The notes under the pieces were generated by a model, which had not been told where the DNA came from, made no database searches, and saw only the letters and a list, made by a program, of their open reading frames with translations. The position numbers and the translations under genes were made by a program. Source: Pseudomonadota bacterium (GTDB lineage Bacteria > Pseudomonadota > Gammaproteobacteria > Burkholderiales > Burkholderiaceae_B). Taken from it: a stretch of 9,802 nucleotides of DNA. This document shows, piece by piece, positions 6,117 through 9,802 of the stretch (position 1 is the first letter of the stretch; each line of letters starts with the position of its first letter). The DNA lies in assembly GCA_023440825.1 (NCBI GenBank), contig JAEXRL010000005.1:1-9802 (forward strand). The letters run 5' to 3'.

Positions 6117-7919
6117 CTAGTTTTTCTGTTTTGACTCCAAGAGCTCCCAGCGTTCAAACAGCGCCTCTAGCTCTTGGTTCAGGGTGGCGAGCGTAGCATT
6201 GATGCTGTCTGCTTTGGCCGTACCCTCTTTGTAGAGCTCGGGGTCAGCAAGCTGTTCTGCCAATTGGCCTTGTTCGGTTTCGATAGCCGCAATTTTTTCA
6301 GGTAATTCGTTTAGCTCTTTTTCTTCCCAAGGAGCCAGTCGGCCAGGCTTTTGTGGCTTAGCTGCGGGTTTTGGGGCGGCCTCTGGCGGCGCTTCTTTTA
6401 TAGGCTTTGCATCACTGATAGGTGCTGTTGGGCGTTGAGCCAGCCATTCATCGTAGCCCCCCACATATTCGGACCATTTTCCTTCTCCCTCGGCGGCAAT
6501 GACCTGGGTGACCACGTTGTTAAGAAAGCTGCGATCGTGGCTGACTAGTAAAACGGTTCCTGCATATTCTTGCAGCAGGCTTTCCAGTAGCTCCAAGGTT
6601 TCTATGTCCAGATCGTTGGTGGGTTCGTCCAGCACCAGCACGTTAGTGGCCTGAGCAAACATACGGGCTAAGGCTAGACGAGCTCGTTCGCCTCCTGAAA
6701 GACTGCGTACTGGGGATTGGGCGCGGGCAGCAGGAAACAGAAAGTCCTCGAGGTAACTCATAATGTGTTTACGCTCGTTACCAATTTCGACCCACTCGCT
6801 CCCTGGGCTAATCGTTTCTGCTAGGCTTGCCTCTTCATCGAGCTGGCTACGCATTTGATCGAAATACCCAATGCTTAAATTGGTGCCGTGACGTACTGAG
6901 CCACTGTCTGGAGCGAGCTTGCCTAGGAGAATTCGTAATAAAGTCGTTTTTCCTGCACCGTTGGGGCCAATTAAGCCAATGCGGTCACCTCGTATTAGCA
7001 AGGTGGAAAAGTCTTTGATCAGCGTACGCTCTCCAAAGCCATGCGTCACGTTTTGTACTTCTGCGACTAATTTGCCGGAGCGCTGTCCTTCTGACAAGGC
7101 AAAGCTGACGTTACCCGAGCGTTCTTTGCGTTCTGCCCGCTCACGTCTTAGCTGCTCCAGTCGTCGTACGCGTCCTTCGTCGCGTGTGCGACGGGCTTGC
7201 ACCCCTTTGCGTATCCATACTTCTTCTTGGGCAAGAAACTTATCAAATTTGGCATTTTGCTGTTGCTCAGCTTGCAGCCATTCCACTTTACGTTCCTGCC
7301 ATTGTGTGAAGTTGCCTGGATAGCTAAAGAGCTGTCCCCGATCCAGCTCTACAATGCGTGTAGTGACGGTGTCTAGGAATCGTCGATCATGGGTGATGAT
7401 GATGGCTGTGCCGCGAAAATCCAGCAGTAGTTGCTCTAGCCACAGTATCCCGTCGAAGTCCAGATGGTTGGTCGGTTCGTCGAGTAACAGTAGATCGGGT
7501 TGGTCAGCAATGGCCATGGCTAAAGCAACTCGCTTGATGGTGCCACCAGATAAACTGCCGGCTAAGGCGTCAGGGTTAAGTCCTAACTGATCAATTAAGC
7601 TGTTGACCCGAGATGGCCGTTGCCAATCCTCACTAGCATTAATGTCACCGCATAAAATGTCGTAGATAGTGCGGTCAGGAGGTAATTCCGGCTCTTGTTC
7701 AACAGTAGCCACACGCAGGCCGCCAAGACGCTGAATTTGCCCATCGTCTAGCAGGGTTCTACCATCGAGAACTTTTAATAAGGATGACTTGCCCGCACCA
7801 TTGCGTCCGATCAGGCCGATACGTTCACCACTTTGTATGGTGAGTTCGGCACGGTCTAGTAGTGGGTGATGGCCATACGCTAACTGTGCATCAAGCAGCG
7901 AAATAAGGTTGAGCGACAT
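6117..7919 (-). CDS. uup: ABC-F family ATPase, Uup type
   Basis: A 600-residue soluble protein with two fused ABC ATPase domains and no membrane segment, as expected for ABC-F proteins, which act on ribosomes rather than as transporters. Domain 1: Walker A GRNGAGKSS (38-46), signature SLSGG (122-126), Walker B with DEPTNHLD (147-154), switch His in ITHDRRF (H177). The linker (about 205-270) is helical and basic, with VWIRKGVQARRTRDEGRVRR, a hallmark I associate with Uup. Domain 2: GPNGAGKTT (318-326), SLSGGER (407-412), DEPTNDLD (431-438), H461. A Pro/Ala/Lys-rich hinge (500-530) leads to a C-terminal coiled coil (530-600), the DNA-binding region in E. coli Uup. It is a little shorter than E. 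coli Uup. GGAAG precedes the ATG at close spacing. It is transcribed divergently from rnpB. Confidence 0.95.
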   Translation of the reverse strand: MSLNLISLLDAQLAYGHHPLLDRAELTIQSGERIGLIGRNGAGKSSLLKVLDGRTLLDDGQIQRLGGLRVATVEQEPELPPDRTIYDILCGDINASEDWQRPSRVNSLIDQLGLNPDALAGSLSGGTIKRVALAMAIADQPDLLLLDEPTNHLDFDGILWLEQLLLDFRGTAIIITHDRRFLDTVTTRIVELDRGQLFSYPGNFTQWQERKVEWLQAEQQQNAKFDKFLAQEEVWIRKGVQARRTRDEGRVRRLEQLRRERAERKERSGNVSFALSEGQRSGKLVAEVQNVTHGFGERTLIKDFSTLLIRGDRIGLIGPNGAGKTTLLRILLGKLAPDSGSVRHGTNLSIGYFDQMRSQLDEEASLAETISPGSEWVEIGNERKHIMSYLEDFLFPAARAQSPVRSLSGGERARLALARMFAQATNVLVLDEPTNDLDIETLELLESLLQEYAGTVLLVSHDRSFLNNVVTQVIAAEGEGKWSEYVGGYDEWLAQRPTAPISDAKPIKEAPPEAAPKPAAKPQKPGRLAPWEEKELNELPEKIAAIETEQGQLAEQLADPELYKEGTAKADSINATLATLNQELEALFERWELLESKQKN

Positions 7920-7971
7920 AAAACTTCCAGAATTAATCGGCTAAGAGTGTTATTTCTCTATTGTCGCAGGT

Positions 7972-7977
7972 TACAAT
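7972..7977 (+). promoter_or_regulatory. Probable -10 element of the rnpB promoter
   Basis: TACAAT differs from the sigma70 -10 consensus at one position and lies 7-8 bases before the deduced 5' end of the RNase P RNA. The expected -35 region (about 7949-7954) is poor, so recognition may depend on other contacts. Placement rests mainly on distance from the mature RNA end. Confidence 0.5.
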
Positions 7978-7984
7978 CGTTTTG

Positions 7985-8386
7985 TGAGGCAGGTCGGGCA
8001 ATCGCGTTGCATAGCAGCGAGGAAGGTCCGGACTCCATAGAGCAGGGTAGCGGCTAACAGCCGTCCGGCAAGTAGCAATACAAGCCGAGGAATAGGGCCA
8101 CAGAGACGAGACTGCGACCAGGGTCTACGCAAGTAGACACAGCTACGGCGACTTCCGTAATTTTAAGCTTCGTGCTTTAGGGTCGCAGGGTGAAACGCGG
8201 TAACCTCTACCCGGAGCAATACCAAATAGGCATGCGTCGTCTTTTTTATTAAAGGCACTAGAGCGGCTCGCTCGAGCATGCGGGTAGGTAGCTAGAGCCT
8301 GGCAGTAATGCCAAGCCCAGAGGAATGATTGCCAGCCAGTATCCTGCGATACAGGCTTACAAAATCCGGCCTACAGACCTGTCTCT
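7985..8386 (+). ncRNA. rnpB: RNase P RNA component (bacterial class A)
   Basis: The catalytic RNA of RNase P, which cuts 5' leaders from pre-tRNAs. The terminal P1 helix pairs GAGGCAGGTC (7986-7995) with GACCTGTCTC (8376-8385), setting both ends. The conserved 5' core GAGGAAGGTCCGGACTCC (8019-8036) and the 3' core ACAAAATCCGGCCTA (8359-8373) form the P4/J regions. AGGGTGAAACGCGGTAACCTCTACCC and the GCGGGTAGGTAGCTAGAGCC region with AGGAATGATTGCC match class A (E. coli-like) RNAs, including the GGT-containing loop 15 that holds the tRNA CCA end. Length of about 400 nt is normal for proteobacteria. It lies between the divergent ABC-F gene and the dcw/mra cluster. Confidence 0.95.
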
Positions 8387-8398
8387 CCCTTCTTTTTT

Positions 8399-8426
8399 GG
8401 TGTCATATTTTTATACATCTGACACC
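8399..8426 (+). other. Perfect hairpin just downstream of rnpB
   Basis: GGTGTCA (8399-8405) pairs exactly with TGACACC (8420-8426) around a 14-base AT-rich loop. A pyrimidine tract CCTTCTTTTTT precedes it and CCTCCTTT overlaps its right edge. It has no following T-run, so it is not a classical terminator; it may be part of rnpB 3'-trailer processing. The overlapping bases 8425-8432 can be read as anti-Shine-Dalgarno on this strand or Shine-Dalgarno on the other. Confidence 0.4.
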
Positions 8427-8453
8427 TCCTTTAACAAGAAAAGTTAAGCATAG

Positions 8454-8480
8454 AAAAGGCCCGTTACCGGGTCTTTTTTT
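8454..8480 (+). terminator. Rho-independent terminator of the rnpB transcript
   Basis: Stem AAAAGGCCCG (8454-8463) pairs with CGGGTCTTTT (8468-8477), with one G-U pair, over the loop TTAC; the T-run extends to 8480. It lies about 70 bases past the mature rnpB end, so the primary transcript would carry a trimmed 3' trailer. Confidence 0.88.
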
Positions 8481-8608
8481 GCGTCAACTTCAGGGTCTTC
8501 ATTCAGAATGCGCTGCAATTTCTTGATTTAATAGGCAAATTTGAAATGGCCGGCTATTACTTGCCTAGCTAAGTGCTTGTTGTGATTGAAAAAATTGCAA
8601 TTAGAAGC
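8481..8608. other. Intergenic region before the mra promoter
   Basis: No gene seen. The one notable element is AATTGCAATT (8593-8602), a perfect 10-bp palindrome ending 6 bases before the mraZ -35 hexamer, which is a position suited to a regulator site. The rest is AT-rich and shows only short, probably chance, dyads. Confidence 0.3.
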
Positions 8609-8637
8609 TTGACCGCGGCGCGATTAAGCCTTAGAGT
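8609..8637 (+). promoter_or_regulatory. Sigma70-type promoter of the mraZ/dcw cluster
   Basis: TTGACC (8609-8614) and TAGAGT (8632-8637) match the -35 and -10 consensus at 5 and 4 of 6 positions with an ideal 17-bp spacer. Transcription would start near 8644, inside the MraZ-box array. That is where the well-studied E. coli and Mycoplasma systems place MraZ for repression. Confidence 0.65.
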
Positions 8638-8671
8638 GGGAAAAAGTAGGAAATAGTGTAAAAAAGTGGGG
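8637..8671 (+). promoter_or_regulatory. MraZ-box array (four boxes at 10-bp period)
   Basis: TGGGA (8637-8641), TAGGA (8647-8651), TGTAA (8657-8661) and TGGGG (8667-8671) recur at exactly 10-bp intervals, each separated by 5 A/G-rich bases. MraZ proteins are known to bind tandem TGGGN boxes separated by 5 bases upstream of their own gene, so this is the expected autoregulatory operator. The outer two boxes match fully and the middle two are degenerate. The array runs from the promoter -10 to the mraZ ribosome-binding site. Confidence 0.75.
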
Positions 8672-8677
8672 GAAAAT

Positions 8678-9109
8678 GTGTTTCAAGGAAGCAGTGCACT
8701 CACTCTAGATGCTAAGGGACGGCTCTCGATACCGACCCGGCATCGTGACGCGCTGCAGGAGCAGGACCAAGGTCGTCTAACCTTGACACGACATCCCGAT
8801 GGCTGCTTATTGGTTTACCCGCGCTCAGTGTGGGAAGAGAAGCGTGAACAGATCGCTCGTTTCCCCATGAATGCCCGTGCGTTGCAAAGGCTGTTGCTTG
8901 GCAGTGCCCAAGATGTAGAGCTGGATGCGTCAGGCCGGATTTTAGTGGCGCCCGAATTGCGGGCTGCGGCGGGTCTTGAGCGCGAAGCCATGCTGATTGG
9001 TCTGGCTACACATTTTGAGCTATGGAATGCTGCGGAACTGGAGCGTCGTCAAGCTGAAGACTTGGTTGCTGCCAGTGCTACCGAAGTTTTTGAAACCTTT
9101 TCATTCTGA
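8678..9109 (+). CDS. mraZ: Transcriptional regulator MraZ
   Basis: A 143-residue DNA-binding protein with two SpoVT/AbrB-like halves that assembles into a ring and represses its own dcw promoter. Each half holds the DxxGR motif: DAKGR at 11-15 and DASGR at 83-87. Other landmarks are FQGSSALTLDAKGRLSIP at the N-terminus, RRLLLGSAQDVELDASGR-like core residues (about 70-87), APELR, and MLIGLATHFELW (105-116). I chose GTG at 8678 because family members begin MFRG/MFQG at this point, and GGGGGA (8668-8673) is a close ribosome-binding site. A GTG at 8666 would add four residues but lacks such a site. The MraZ boxes precede it and rsmH follows after 7 bases, the standard mra order. Confidence 0.95.
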   Translation: MFQGSSALTLDAKGRLSIPTRHRDALQEQDQGRLTLTRHPDGCLLVYPRSVWEEKREQIARFPMNARALQRLLLGSAQDVELDASGRILVAPELRAAAGLEREAMLIGLATHFELWNAAELERRQAEDLVAASATEVFETFSF

Positions 9110-9116
9110 GTTGTTC

Positions 9117-9802
9117 ATGGAGTTGGTTCATCGATCCGTGCTGTTAGAGCCTACGGTTGCGGCCCTCGTTGATCCGGAGTTTGAGGCTAGGCGCTGGCGC
9201 GCACTGCCCAAAGTACATGGTCAACTGCGAGGCACTTATGTGGACTGCACCTTTGGTCGCGGTGGCCACAGTCGCTTGCTCTTAACGTATCTTGCTGCTG
9301 ATGCCCGTTTGGTGGTTTTTGATAAAGACCCTCAGGCGATCGCGGCGGCTCAGCAGATGGCGTTGAGTGATGCTCGTATTACTGTTGTGCATAGCGGATT
9401 TGCGCACATAGCACAGTGCTTGGATGAGTTAGGCATAACAGAAGTCGATGGTCTGATGATGGATTTGGGGATTTCATCTCCTCAAATCGATGATGCAGAT
9501 CGAGGTTTTTCATTCATGCGCAATGGACCTCTGGACATGCGTATGGATACAGGCAGTGGGCTGACCGCTGCACAGTGGCTGGCGCAAGCCAGCGTGGATG
9601 TAATGAAGGAGGTCATAGCAGAATATGGCGAAGAACGGTTTGCTTTCCAGATTGCAAAGGCGATTGCTAATCGCCGCCAATCCAGCCCGCTGCACACTAC
9701 GCACGATCTCGCCGAGCTCGTCGCCAGTGTCGTCCGCACGCGCGAAAAGGGTCACCATCCGGCAACCAGGACTTTCCAGGCTATACGGATTTACCTCAAT
9801 CG
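9117..9802 (+). CDS. rsmH: 16S rRNA m4C1402 methyltransferase RsmH (3' end outside window)
   Basis: The first 228 codons are present and the reading frame runs off the window end. RsmH (MraW) uses S-adenosylmethionine to methylate N4 of C1402 in the 16S rRNA decoding centre. The start reads MELVHRSVLLEPTVAAL. The SAM-binding motif I is YVDCTFGRGGHS (about 43-54), followed by VVFDKDPQA (about 66-74). VDGLMMDLGISSPQID and the next DRGFSF..NGPLDMRMD are the strongest family signatures, and the window ends in TRTFQAIRIYLN. ATG 9117 has only a weak GAG as ribosome-binding site, fitting translational coupling with mraZ, whose stop is 7 bases upstream. It should be co-transcribed from the mra promoter. 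Confidence 0.95.
   Translation, partial: MELVHRSVLLEPTVAALVDPEFEARRWRALPKVHGQLRGTYVDCTFGRGGHSRLLLTYLAADARLVVFDKDPQAIAAAQQMALSDARITVVHSGFAHIAQCLDELGITEVDGLMMDLGISSPQIDDADRGFSFMRNGPLDMRMDTGSGLTAAQWLAQASVDVMKEVIAEYGEERFAFQIAKAIANRRQSSPLHTTHDLAELVASVVRTREKGHHPATRTFQAIRIYLN

Noticed and set aside
6919..7323. 134-codon + strand frame inside the ABC-F gene
   Set aside because: Antisense to the linker and second ATPase domain; the Arg/Ser-rich translation is typical of a shadow frame.
8421..8432. Possible remnant of a 16S rRNA 3' end (CACCTCCTTT)
   Set aside because: The match is only about 10 bases and the preceding sequence does not continue the 16S helix, so an rRNA fragment is not supported; the base match itself is kept within a finding.
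8329..8526. 65-codon + strand frame across the rnpB 3' end and terminator
   Set aside because: It starts inside the structured RNase P RNA and crosses an intrinsic terminator, so it is not a likely gene.
9482..9758. Two overlapping minus-strand frames at the window end
   Set aside because: Both are antisense to the strongly conserved rsmH core and have no supporting motifs.

Overview
The window looks like chromosomal housekeeping DNA from a betaproteobacterium, most probably of the family Alcaligenaceae (Burkholderiales). That placement rests on remembered family resemblance: the 5S rRNA, the Bordetella/Alcaligenes-like N-terminus of MraZ, and the general gene content. It is an inference, not a database result. 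Base composition looks moderate by eye and fairly even. I see no mobile element, CRISPR array, phage gene or tRNA.

Layout. Bases 1-490 are the end of an rRNA operon: the 3' end of 23S, a spacer without tRNA, 5S, and a strong intrinsic terminator. A small membrane-protein gene (636-1001, +) follows and meets an unidentified gene (1118-1678, -) at a shared bidirectional terminator. The leftward genes then continue upstream with a class I photolyase (1811-3211) and a stand-alone SWIB-domain protein (3243-3518), 31 bp apart and probably co-transcribed. A roughly 200-bp divergent intergenic region carrying a perfect spaced dyad separates SWIB from a rightward pair, an M20 amidohydrolase (3727-4926) and dihydroorotase pyrC (4972-6030). 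pyrC converges on a leftward ABC-F ATPase of the Uup type (6117-7919), with a 15-bp-stem hairpin between them.

The right end holds the RNase P RNA gene (about 7985-8386), a terminator, and then the start of the division and cell-wall (dcw/mra) cluster. That start consists of a readable sigma70 promoter, four 10-bp-spaced MraZ boxes, mraZ (8678-9109), and rsmH, which runs off the window end.

The genes serve translation (rRNA, RNase P, RsmH, probably Uup), pyrimidine synthesis (PyrC), DNA repair (photolyase) and division-cluster control (MraZ). I do not see a clear new multi-gene system. The points most worth a second look are: the photolyase has Phe where the outermost Trp of the classical electron-transfer triad should be; SWIB and photolyase appear to form one transcription unit; there is an operator-like dyad upstream of the M20 gene; a tiny ORF with a perfect Shine-Dalgarno lies antisense to the rnpB 3' end; and the MraZ-box array overlaps the mraZ ribosome-binding site.
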